6,120 bases of DNA from Candidatus Pacearchaeota archaeon (lineage in GTDB: Archaea; Nanobdellota; Nanobdellia; Pacearchaeales; GW2011-AR1). The number at the start of each line of letters is the position of its first letter. The stretch's first letter is position 1. Under the pieces are notes generated by a model. That model was given only the letters and a program-made list of their open reading frames with translations. It did no database searches and was not told the DNA's origin. Where the stretch lies: NCBI GenBank assembly GCA_018304205.1, contig JAGVWR010000053.1, positions 1-6,120 on the forward strand, in the 5' to 3' direction. This document shows, piece after piece, positions 1 to 4,461 of this stretch. Made by a program: the position numbers and the translations under genes.

Positions 1-69
1 TTCAGCTAATAGGAGTTCCTTACTTACTCCCTTCCCATTCATTACCTGTTGTGTTTCCATTCCAATCAT
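1..69 (-). CDS. N-terminal fragment of an unidentified protein (runs off the left edge)
   Basis: Reading leftwards from an ATG at 69, the minus strand is open for 23 codons to the window edge; the peptide begins MIGMETQQVMNGKGVSKELL. An AAGGTGA Shine-Dalgarno motif lies at 84-78, eight bases before this ATG, and supports this start over the in-frame ATG at 60. A TATA-like box (120-111) lies further upstream, so the gene appears to be transcribed divergently from the winged-helix gene at 189. The fragment is too short to assign a family. Start, SD motif and promoter are seen directly; that it is a real gene is a fairly safe inference; function is unknown. Confidence 0.65.
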   Translation of the reverse strand, partial: MIGMETQQVMNGKGVSKELLLAE

Positions 70-77
70 CTTATTTA

Positions 78-84
78 TCACCTT
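78..84 (-). promoter_or_regulatory. Shine-Dalgarno site of the left-edge gene
   Basis: The minus strand reads AAGGTGA here, a good match to the region complementary to the 3' end of 16S rRNA. It is followed by an 8-nt spacer and ATG at 69, so this gene probably has a leadered mRNA, unlike its divergent neighbour. Confidence 0.6.
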
Positions 85-92
85 TATGGTTA

Positions 93-109
93 AAGATTAG
101 AATAATCTT
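93..109. promoter_or_regulatory. Inverted repeat between divergent promoters, possible operator
   Basis: AAGATT (93-98) and AATCTT (104-109) form a 6-bp inverted repeat with a 5-bp centre. It lies just downstream of the TATA-like box of the minus-strand gene, near that gene's expected transcription start. This is where archaeal winged-helix repressors commonly bind, and a winged-helix gene starts 80 bp away. The arms are short and AT-rich, so chance is possible; binding is inference. Confidence 0.35.
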
Positions 110-110
110 A

Positions 111-120
111 AGTTTATAAA
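111..120 (-). promoter_or_regulatory. TATA-like promoter of the left-edge gene
   Basis: The minus strand reads TTTATAAACT from 120 to 111. With archaeal spacing of about 26 bp from the box centre, transcription would start near 90, giving a leader of about 20 nt that contains the AAGGTGA motif. The core TTTATAAA is palindromic and could in principle also work towards the plus strand. Confidence 0.5.
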
Positions 121-156
121 TGTTTTTATTTTTAACCCCTATGGTGATAAACCGAA

Positions 157-168
157 TTATTTATAAAC
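157..168 (+). promoter_or_regulatory. TATA-like promoter of the winged-helix gene (leaderless type)
   Basis: TTATTTATAAAC lies at 157-168, with its centre about 26 bp before the ATG at 189. That spacing puts the transcription start at or next to the start codon, as in leaderless archaeal mRNAs. No Shine-Dalgarno motif precedes 189, which agrees with this. The box decides the start choice: earlier in-frame ATGs at 120 and 141 would lie upstream of the predicted transcript. Confidence 0.55.
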
Positions 169-188
169 TGATTAAACTATGTATTATT

Positions 189-551
189 ATGAAAAAAGAA
201 AAAATTAAGGTGGTTACAGATGAAGTTGTTGTTAAAAAGAAGCTCCCAAGGATAATAAAAAACATCACAGCATTGGATAATAAAAATAGGAGAGAGATTT
301 TAAGACTTTGCATAAATGAAGCAAAGACAATTTCAGAACTAAAGAGGATATTAAAATCTAGCAATAAAGTTACATGGAACAATGTTAAGAAACTTGCAGA
401 TGCTGGTTTTGTAAAGCTTGAAAAGAAGGAGAATGAGAAAACTCATCCTGTTTATGTGAGGAGTTTAGTATTACCAATAAGTATAGTTGAATCATTTGAA
501 AAGACTATGATTGATGCTTATCACACTATGGAAAATGAAAATCAGAACTAA
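189..551 (+). CDS. Small winged-helix (ArsR-like) DNA-binding protein
   Basis: This 120-aa protein looks like a single-domain winged-helix transcription regulator. A lysine-rich N-terminus (residues 1-20) is followed by helix 1 (about 25-42, ITALDNKNRREILRLC), helix 2 (about 48-55, ISELKRIL), a recognition helix (about 62-72, TWNNVKKLADAGF) and a wing with basic and acidic residues (74-92). The pattern of 'separate subunits, then separate helix ending in L/A-D-A-G-F/L-V' is typical of the ArsR/HTH_20 group. No metal-binding cysteine cluster is visible (one Cys, residue 41), so metal sensing is not supported. A C-terminal helix (about 96-115) could serve dimerisation. The start at 189 fits a TATA box 26 bp upstream. 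It may control the divergent gene at the left edge through the inverted repeat at 93-109; that is inference. Confidence 0.8.
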   Translation: MKKEKIKVVTDEVVVKKKLPRIIKNITALDNKNRREILRLCINEAKTISELKRILKSSNKVTWNNVKKLADAGFVKLEKKENEKTHPVYVRSLVLPISIVESFEKTMIDAYHTMENENQN

Positions 552-559
552 ATGTCTTA

Positions 560-577
560 TGCCCCCACGAGATGATT
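560..577 (+). repeat. Diverged 18-nt motif, copy A
   Basis: TGCCCCCACGAGATGATT here matches TGCTCCCCGGAGCTGATT at 699-716 at 14 of 18 positions without gaps. In this AT-rich background the shared C-run, GAG and TGATT blocks are unlikely to be random. No known family is recognised. Confidence 0.4.
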
Positions 578-597
578 AACCTTAGGTTAATGTTCTC
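569..597. terminator. Hairpin after the winged-helix gene, possible terminator
   Basis: ATTAACCT (575-582) and AGGTTAAT (584-591) form a perfect 8-bp inverted repeat around one base. Beyond a 2x2 mismatch, GAGA (569-572) can pair with TCTC (594-597). The structure starts 18 nt after the regulator's stop codon, and a T-rich stretch (ATTTTTAT, about 612-619) follows. Archaeal termination depends mainly on U-runs, so the hairpin could instead be RNA structure or a protein site. Confidence 0.4.
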
Positions 598-668
598 CCG
601 CTAAATTTAAGATTTTTATCGACTCTGGCTAAAAAGCACTAAAAAAGTTGGCAGTTAGCATTGAATGA

Positions 669-687
669 GGTTAAACTCTGCAAAAAT
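669..687 (+). repeat. Perfect 19-bp direct repeat, left copy
   Basis: GGTTAAACTCTGCAAAAAT occurs here and again, identically and in the same orientation, at 1887-1905. The two copies bracket the HEPN/MNT operon and its promoter, 1218 bp apart. A perfect 19-mer repeat in non-coding DNA of a 6-kb window is far beyond chance. It could mark the ends of an acquired cassette or be a dispersed intergenic element. Confidence 0.7.
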
Positions 688-698
688 GAGTGGTTAAG

Positions 699-716
699 TG
701 CTCCCCGGAGCTGATT
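699..716 (+). repeat. Diverged 18-nt motif, copy B
   Basis: This is the second copy of the motif at 560-577, 139 bp away in direct orientation. It contains a small hairpin, GCTC-CCCG-GAGC (700-711). The preceding GGTTAA and following CTCCC blocks (693-706) also match 585-599 with one or two gaps, suggesting a longer, decayed duplication. Confidence 0.4.
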
Positions 717-731
717 TTATAAAACTTGAAA

Positions 732-1208
732 TTAATCTCCAATAACTTTAGAGATATTTGCAACAAACAATTTAGCATTTTTCAAGGAATCATCAGCAGG
801 TGTTTTATTTGCCTGAGCAATTACTTGATAAGTGAAGTTTCCTCGCTTCCACTTTTCATCTTTAAAGATTTCAAGCAAGTCACCCGCTTTAACCACAATA
901 TCAGTATAAATCTGCAATAGCTTCTTATCCAGAACTCCTGTTTTAACAAAAGTCTTATCAAATAGGTCATAAGTTGTCCTGTGTATATTTGGAGATGTTG
1001 TTCTAATGTTCTTTGTTAAGAGAATTGCTTTTGCAGCATAGAATATTGCATAATAGGAATGAGAGATAACCGAGCTATAGAAGGTTTCATTTTGAGGAAT
1101 ACTAAACTCGCCTTTATATTTTATTTCTTCGCTTAATTTTCTTAGAGCTTCAGCAGCAAGAAGTTCATTATTCGCTCTTTTGACAAATATCTCAACCTGT
1201 GAATCCAT
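732..1208 (-). CDS. HEPN-domain protein, probable toxin of a HEPN/MNT module
   Basis: This 158-aa, mainly helical protein fits the HEPN family (COG1895-like). It has an N-terminal helix with a run of acids and alanines (3-30), the hallmark helix SYYAIFYAAKAILLTKN (51-67), a following HRTTYDLFDKTFVKTG segment (76-91), and a C-terminal helix with the usual A..F.....I pattern (145-156). Many HEPN proteins are RNases with an R-x4-6-H motif. Here R69 and H76 are spaced R-x6-H, but they lie in the loop after the hallmark helix, so their catalytic role is uncertain. The gene lies directly downstream of the nucleotidyltransferase gene and overlaps it by 17 nt, with its own GGAGG motif at 1222-1218. 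In characterised pairs the HEPN partner is the RNase toxin and the MNT partner silences it; that role is inferred here. The length is normal and the gene looks intact. Confidence 0.85.
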   Translation of the reverse strand: MDSQVEIFVKRANNELLAAEALRKLSEEIKYKGEFSIPQNETFYSSVISHSYYAIFYAAKAILLTKNIRTTSPNIHRTTYDLFDKTFVKTGVLDKKLLQIYTDIVVKAGDLLEIFKDEKWKRGNFTYQVIAQANKTPADDSLKNAKLFVANISKVIGD

Positions 1209-1812
1209 TTTTTATTGCCTCCGAAACTATTTTATAGTAATTTTCTGCACCAAATAAAATGAGGTTTTTATTAGCTATCTCTTTTCCGTAGTTTGCCTCT
1301 TTATTTAGTAGCATCTCTAGAAACTCTGAATTTTTAAACACATATAAATGTATCGGCGGTATGTTCAACTCGCAATCTTGTTTAAGTTCTGCATAAATCT
1401 TTTTTGTCTCAAAAGTATCATCACAAAGAATAACAACATCAACATCTGATGTTTTCTTTTGAGTATTATTTGCATAACTTCCAGTAATTATAAATGTAAA
1501 TAACTTAGTGGGCATCTTTGATGCTATTTTTTCTAAATCTTTGTAGGGAATATGTTCTTTATTCCAGCTTAGATACTCTAACACAAAGCTAGTATAAGCA
1601 ATAGTTTTATGTGAAGAAAGATTTAAAGAATATAAAACAACATTGCCTGCTCTTTCTTCTTTAAGAATGTTTGATTTAACAAATTTCTTTAAAGAAGTAT
1701 AAACATAGCTCTCTGACTTCTTTCCCGATAACTTTTTAATTTCCTGAAAGGTAAACTTCTTCCAAGGTTTCTTAACAAATTCTTCAAGTATTTGATGCTT
1801 TTTATTTAACAT
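1192..1812 (-). CDS. Nucleotidyltransferase (MNT) with N-terminal winged helix, probable antitoxin
   Basis: The protein has 206 aa from ATG 1812, or 218 aa from an in-frame ATG at 1848. In the longer numbering, residues 13-75 form a winged-helix DNA-binding domain (recognition region SESYVYTSLKKFVKSNILK, 45-63). Residues about 115-206 are a minimal nucleotidyltransferase domain with GSYANNTQKKTSDVDVVIL (123-141): G123, S124 and the metal ligands D135 and D137. No acidic residue is obvious on the later strand (IPPIHLYVF, 163-171), where the third ligand normally lies, so activity may be altered. Start 1812 is preferred because a TATA-like box (1871-1862) predicts transcription starting near 1841, downstream of ATG 1848, and AGGA precedes 1812 by 8 nt. 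In studied systems MNT proteins AMPylate the HEPN partner to inactivate it. The DNA-binding domain suggests autoregulation at the inverted repeat 1818-1859. The role as antitoxin is inferred from the operon. Confidence 0.85.
   Translation of the reverse strand: MLNKKHQILEEFVKKPWKKFTFQEIKKLSGKKSESYVYTSLKKFVKSNILKEERAGNVVLYSLNLSSHKTIAYTSFVLEYLSWNKEHIPYKDLEKIASKMPTKLFTFIITGSYANNTQKKTSDVDVVILCDDTFETKKIYAELKQDCELNIPPIHLYVFKNSEFLEMLLNKEANYGKEIANKNLILFGAENYYKIVSEAIKNGFTG
1218..1222 (-). promoter_or_regulatory. Shine-Dalgarno site of the HEPN gene, inside the MNT gene
   Basis: The minus strand reads GGAGG at 1222-1218, nine bases before the HEPN start codon at 1208 and within the 3' end of the nucleotidyltransferase gene. 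This supports the 17-nt overlap and translation of both proteins from one mRNA. Confidence 0.65.
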
Positions 1813-1817
1813 GGTAT

Positions 1818-1859
1818 TAATCCTATTTTTAGGTTTATTTAATCTCATAAATAGGATTA
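1818..1859. promoter_or_regulatory. 11-bp inverted repeat at the HEPN/MNT promoter, probable autoregulatory operator
   Basis: TAATCCTATTT (1818-1828) and AAATAGGATTA (1849-1859) are perfect inverted copies separated by 20 bp, with centres 31 bp apart, about three helical turns. They lie between the TATA-like box (1871-1862) and the preferred start codon at 1812, covering the expected transcription start. The first MNT domain is a winged helix, so binding by the module's own product is a natural inference. The arm near 1818-1828 also contains the AGGA that may act as the ribosome-binding site; a hairpin in the mRNA is an alternative. Confidence 0.55.
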
Positions 1860-1861
1860 GT

Positions 1862-1872
1862 CTATTTAAATC
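1862..1872 (-). promoter_or_regulatory. TATA-like promoter of the HEPN/MNT operon
   Basis: The minus strand reads GATTTAAATAG across 1872-1862, a good archaeal TATA-like box. Its centre (about 1867) predicts transcription starting near 1841. No other obvious box lies between the upstream gene's stop and the operon. Confidence 0.5.
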
Positions 1873-1886
1873 TTTCTGTCATTTAG

Positions 1887-1905
1887 GGTTAAACTCTGCA
1901 AAAAT
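1887..1905 (+). repeat. Perfect 19-bp direct repeat, right copy
   Basis: This is identical to 669-687. It lies just upstream of the HEPN/MNT promoter and downstream of the 342-aa gene. Similarity probably extends further: both copies are followed within about 20 bases by a GG-TTA block and a run of C (TCCCC), with small gaps between them. Confidence 0.7.
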
Positions 1906-1944
1906 TATTAGGATTATCCCCCCAGAACAAGTATCGACCCATAA

Positions 1945-1967
1945 CAAATTAAGATAATCTTAATTTG
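1945..1967. terminator. 23-nt palindrome over the stop codon of the 342-aa gene
   Basis: CAAATTAAGAT (1945-1955) and ATCTTAATTTG (1957-1967) form a perfect 11-bp inverted repeat around one base. It includes the stop codon (1951-1949) and the last codons of the minus-strand gene. It is very AT-rich and not followed by a clear U-run in the minus direction, so it may be a weak terminator, an mRNA 3'-end hairpin or a protein-binding site. Confidence 0.4.
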
Positions 1968-2977
1968 AGGTTTTTTGGATTTGTAATATATTGCAATGCT
2001 CTTTCAGGAACTTCTAATGCTTGAAATCTTAAAGTTTCGAATCTTCTTTCTTGATTAGTTAAAACACCCATAATTCCAGCAATCTTATCTTCATCATATC
2101 TTGGATCGGCTTTTACTGCAAATGGGTCTCCCGTATTTCTTACTCCAATACCATTTGGTAACAAAACATAAACTCCTGTTTCAGGAGCTGGAAATCTATT
2201 ATCAGCACCGATGACTTTAAGAATTTCTTCAGGAGAGGAATTTATTTTTATTCTATCATGAACTCTTTGTAACAAAAATTGTTTTCTTGCTTCAACTGCT
2301 CCTTGTAATCCTCCTTTAGAAATTAAAGGTTCATAGGCTTCTATTTCTGCTTGTAATCCTTCTAATAACTCTATAGAAGTTATTGGTATTACTTCATAAG
2401 CATAATTTGGATCAGTAAGAACTAAGCCACCAAAATTAGCCCAAAAATGTCGATCCTTCAACTTAAAGTTTTTTGCTTCTTTATAACCATTATTAGCTAC
2501 ACTCATTACACCGTAAGTAAAATCTTGAACTCCTTCATCAGTATCTATTCTTCGAGAATTCTCATCAATTTGTCTTCTTATTTCTACTGGTAAAATTAAA
2601 TCCTTTGGCAACTCTCCTAACGAATGCGTTTCGGTTACATAGTGTTGTCCATCCATTTCTTTTATCTGTTGCACTTTCAAACCCAGATCTTTCAAAAATA
2701 CTTTTACTTCTGAAGAAGATTGTATATACCATTTATCAAACTCTCTTTTATGACTATTCTGCGACCAATTTCCAATAGTTGCTCTCAAAAATTTGTTTAC
2801 TTGTTCAGAAGAACATCTATAAGTTCTCAAAAACTCAGTAGGATTGTCTCTCAAGAATTCTGAAAGCGCTTTACTTGCCGTAATCATTTCAAAAATAGCC
2901 TTATTTTCCCGAGCCCCATTTTCTGTATGCCCAGAATATCTAAATTTTATTGGTTGTCCAGTAGTTAGAGTTTGCAT
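1949..2977 (-). CDS. Hypothetical protein of 342 aa, family not recognised
   Basis: The protein is 342 aa from the ATG at 2977. It has no signal peptide, no membrane helix and no motif I can name. It is soluble-looking and rich in charged residues. The N-terminal part is mostly helical (about 30-100) with several tryptophans and aromatic residues. The middle has a segment around TYGVMSVANNGYKEAKNF and HFWANFGGLVLTDPNYAYEV. The C-terminal part has a glycine/proline-rich stretch (PAPETGVYVLLPNGIGVRN) followed by a helical tail. An upstream TTG (3022) would add 15 residues, but a TATA-like box centred near 3006 predicts transcription starting at about 2980, so the ATG at 2977 with an almost leaderless mRNA is preferred. 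The gene is monocistronic as far as visible, divergent from the permease. The clean 342-codon frame and promoter make it a real gene; its function is unknown. Confidence 0.75.
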   Translation of the reverse strand: MQTLTTGQPIKFRYSGHTENGARENKAIFEMITASKALSEFLRDNPTEFLRTYRCSSEQVNKFLRATIGNWSQNSHKREFDKWYIQSSSEVKVFLKDLGLKVQQIKEMDGQHYVTETHSLGELPKDLILPVEIRRQIDENSRRIDTDEGVQDFTYGVMSVANNGYKEAKNFKLKDRHFWANFGGLVLTDPNYAYEVIPITSIELLEGLQAEIEAYEPLISKGGLQGAVEARKQFLLQRVHDRIKINSSPEEILKVIGADNRFPAPETGVYVLLPNGIGVRNTGDPFAVKADPRYDEDKIAGIMGVLTNQERRFETLRFQALEVPERALQYITNPKNLKLRLS

Positions 2978-3000
2978 TTTCTTATCTGTATTATTATTAC

Positions 3001-3016
3001 GATATTTAAAAATATA
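3001..3016 (-). promoter_or_regulatory. TATA-like promoter of the 342-aa gene (leaderless type)
   Basis: The minus strand reads TATATTTTTAAATATC from 3016 to 3001. The TTTAAATA core is centred about 29 bp before the ATG at 2977, so the transcript would begin within a few bases of the start codon. No Shine-Dalgarno motif is present before that ATG. Confidence 0.55.
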
Positions 3017-3085
3017 CCTCAAAAAATGTTGTTTATTTTAAGTGGTAATCTTTGTCAGTTGCACGCTTCCACGAAGTTCCAGCGA

Positions 3086-3100
3086 CACTTTAATAAAGTG
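3086..3100 (+). promoter_or_regulatory. Palindromic TATA-like box upstream of the permease gene
   Basis: CACTTTA (3086-3092) and TAAAGTG (3094-3100) form a perfect 7-bp inverted repeat around one A. Its AT core (TTTAATAAA) is a plausible TATA box: from a centre at 3093 transcription would start near 3119, giving a leader of about 12 nt that still contains the GAGGT motif before 3131. A palindrome over the promoter could also be a repressor site. Both readings are inference. Confidence 0.4.
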
Positions 3101-3121
3101 GTTTTTACTTTGTTTACTAGA

Positions 3122-3127
3122 GAGGTT
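3122..3127 (+). promoter_or_regulatory. Shine-Dalgarno site of the permease gene
   Basis: GAGGTT lies 3 bases before the ATG at 3131. It supports this start over the longer open frame reaching back to 2972, whose extra residues are not membrane-protein-like and run through the promoter region. Confidence 0.55.
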
Positions 3128-3130
3128 AAG

Positions 3131-4249
3131 ATGTCAAAGACTTTTATTGCTATATCTACTTTAATAGGAACTATTATTGGTGCAGGCATTTTGGGAATAC
3201 CTTACGTTGTAATGAAGTCTGGATTTTTTTTAGGATTAATTAATATTCTTTTAATTGCTGTAGTTATGATAATAACTATGCTTTATTTGGGAGAGGTTAC
3301 TTTAAGGACAAACAGTAATCATCATTTAGCAGGATATGCTGAAAAATATCTTGGGAAGAAAGGAAAATTATTAATGTTTATTTCTTTAATCGTTGGAGTT
3401 TATGGCGCGATTTTAGCTTATTTGATTGGAGAGGGAGAATCTCTTTCGTATTTGTTTTTTGAAAACATAAACCATACACTTTATTTTGGGCTTGGATTTT
3501 GGGTTTTAATGAGTATAATATGCTATTTTGGATTAAAAGCTCTTGAAGAGGGAGAAGAACTTGGAGTTATACTAATTGCAGTTCTAATAGTATTAATTTC
3601 AGTTATATTTTGGAATAAAATAGAGGTAAATAATTTAAATTATGTAAATTGGAAAAATATGTTTGTTCCTTTTGGAGTAGTTTTATTCGCTTTTCTTGGT
3701 TTTAATGTAATTCCAGAGGTGAAAAGAATATTTGGAGATGATAAAAGAGGAATGAAGAGAGCAATCATAATTGCTAATTTGATTGTTTTGGTAGTTTATA
3801 TTTTGTTTGCCTATATTGTTTTAGGTTCTCAGGGAGAAAACACTCCTGAACTAGCGACACTTGTTTTAGGAAAAATATTTATTATTTTAGGGATGATAAC
3901 GATGCTTACTTCATATTTAGGTTTATCAATATCTTTAATTGATACTCTAAAATTTGATTTTGGTATTTCTAAAGTTAGGTCTTGGATTTATACAATAATT
4001 CCCCCAATATTTTTATTTACTTTTCTAGAAATATTTAATTTAACTTCATTTACTAAAGTAATAGGTGTTGGAGGAGTTATGTCTGGAGGACTTACTGGAA
4101 TATTAATCTTATTTATGATAAAAGAAGCTAAGAAGAAAGGAGATAGAGTTCCAGAATACAGCATTCCTTATTCTTCTATTTTAGCAGGGATAATAATTGC
4201 TATCTTTGTAATTGGTGCATTGCTTGAGATTTTGAACACCCTTAAATAA
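3131..4249 (+). CDS. Amino acid permease of the APC superfamily (aromatic/AAAP-like)
   Basis: The 372-aa integral membrane protein should bring amino acids across the cytoplasmic membrane. About 11 membrane helices are visible, roughly at residues 5-27, 31-55, 79-101, 117-134, 145-162, 177-197, 211-232, 246-270, 285-303, 308-330 and 347-367. Helix 1 contains TLIGTIIGAGILGIPYV (10-26), the small-residue, helix-breaking signature of APC-fold transporters, closest to the Trp_Tyr_perm/Aa_trans group. Helix 6 carries the matching broken segment (FAFLGFNVIPEV, 186-197). Charged loops such as FGDDKRGMKR (201-210) are as expected. The substrate cannot be told from sequence; aromatic or branched-chain amino acids are the usual guess. 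The size is typical of compact archaeal members. The gene stands alone, divergent from the 342-aa gene and overlapping a decayed PIN gene by 8 nt at its 3' end. Confidence 0.88.
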   Translation: MSKTFIAISTLIGTIIGAGILGIPYVVMKSGFFLGLINILLIAVVMIITMLYLGEVTLRTNSNHHLAGYAEKYLGKKGKLLMFISLIVGVYGAILAYLIGEGESLSYLFFENINHTLYFGLGFWVLMSIICYFGLKALEEGEELGVILIAVLIVLISVIFWNKIEVNNLNYVNWKNMFVPFGVVLFAFLGFNVIPEVKRIFGDDKRGMKRAIIIANLIVLVVYILFAYIVLGSQGENTPELATLVLGKIFIILGMITMLTSYLGLSISLIDTLKFDFGISKVRSWIYTIIPPIFLFTFLEIFNLTSFTKVIGVGGVMSGGLTGILILFMIKEAKKKGDRVPEYSIPYSSILAGIIIAIFVIGALLEILNTLK

Positions 4250-4415
4250 TAACCTTATCAATCTCACTAATCCTTTCAAAGTTTTTATCTCTTGTTATTA
4301 ATAGACCATTTGTTTCTATTGTCTGAAGCAATTAATAAGTCAGGTATTGGAAGTTCGTACTTCTTCCTCAACAAAACAAGATTTTTAGCAGTAATTTTAA
4401 TTGTTTGAATAATTA

Positions 4416-4432
4416 TGTCAAGAAACTTGACA
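4416..4432. repeat. 17-nt inverted repeat at a frameshift site in the PIN remnant
   Basis: TGTCAAG (4416-4422) and CTTGACA (4426-4432) are perfect inverted copies around AAA. The first frame break in the PIN remnant falls here. It may be a mutational hot spot or coincidence. Confidence 0.35.
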
Positions 4433-4438
4433 GAAAAC

Positions 4439-4450
4439 CATAAAAGATTT
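4439..4450 (+). promoter_or_regulatory. Possible promoter of the DHH/fusion operon
   Basis: CATAAAAGATTT lies about 35-40 bp before the ATG at 4481. It is a weak TATA-like match that would start a transcript near 4470, giving a leader of about 11 nt. No Shine-Dalgarno motif is seen before 4481, in line with a very short leader. Confidence 0.3.
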
Positions 4451-4461
4451 CTCTAGCATCC

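Larger units (their letters stand above)
552..731. other. Structured non-coding region between convergent genes
   Basis: No convincing ORF lies in these 180 bases between the converging regulator and HEPN genes. The region holds a hairpin (569-597), a small GC hairpin (700-711), two diverged copies of an 18-nt motif (560-577, 699-716), repeated GGTTAA-containing words (585, 669, 693) and one copy of the 19-bp repeat (669-687). It is locally richer in G+C than its surroundings. It may act as a two-way terminator, encode a small structured RNA, or be a scar of past insertion; the sequence alone does not decide. Confidence 0.5.

Noticed and set aside
120..188. N-terminal extension of the winged-helix gene to ATG 120 or 141
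   Set aside because: The extra residues are encoded by the TATA-like box region and are hydrophobic, unlike the rest of the protein; the box at 157-168 predicts transcription starting at 189.
552..731. tRNA or box C/D RNA in the structured spacer
   Set aside because: No cloverleaf with a T-loop GTTCRA motif can be drawn, and although CTGA occurs at 711-714, no proper RTGATGA C box is placed with it.
726..920. Plus-strand 64-aa frame opposite the HEPN gene
   Set aside because: It is antisense to a well-supported HEPN domain, with no promoter, SD motif or recognisable domain.
585..1905. CRISPR array suggested by recurring GGTTAA words and the 19-bp repeat
   Set aside because: Only two perfect copies exist, 1.2 kb apart with genes between them; there is no regular repeat-spacer pattern.
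669..1905. Insertion sequence bounded by the 19-bp repeats
   Set aside because: The enclosed genes are HEPN and MNT, with no transposase, and the repeats are direct with no inverted ends inside them; a cassette is possible but an IS is not supported.
2978..3022. TTG start at 3022 for the 342-aa protein
   Set aside because: The first codons would be the TATA-like box itself; the ATG at 2977 fits the expected transcription start.
2972..3130. N-terminal extension of the permease back to 2972
   Set aside because: It would overlap the divergent 342-aa gene and its promoter. The GAGGTT motif and the typical APC helix 1 place the start at 3131.
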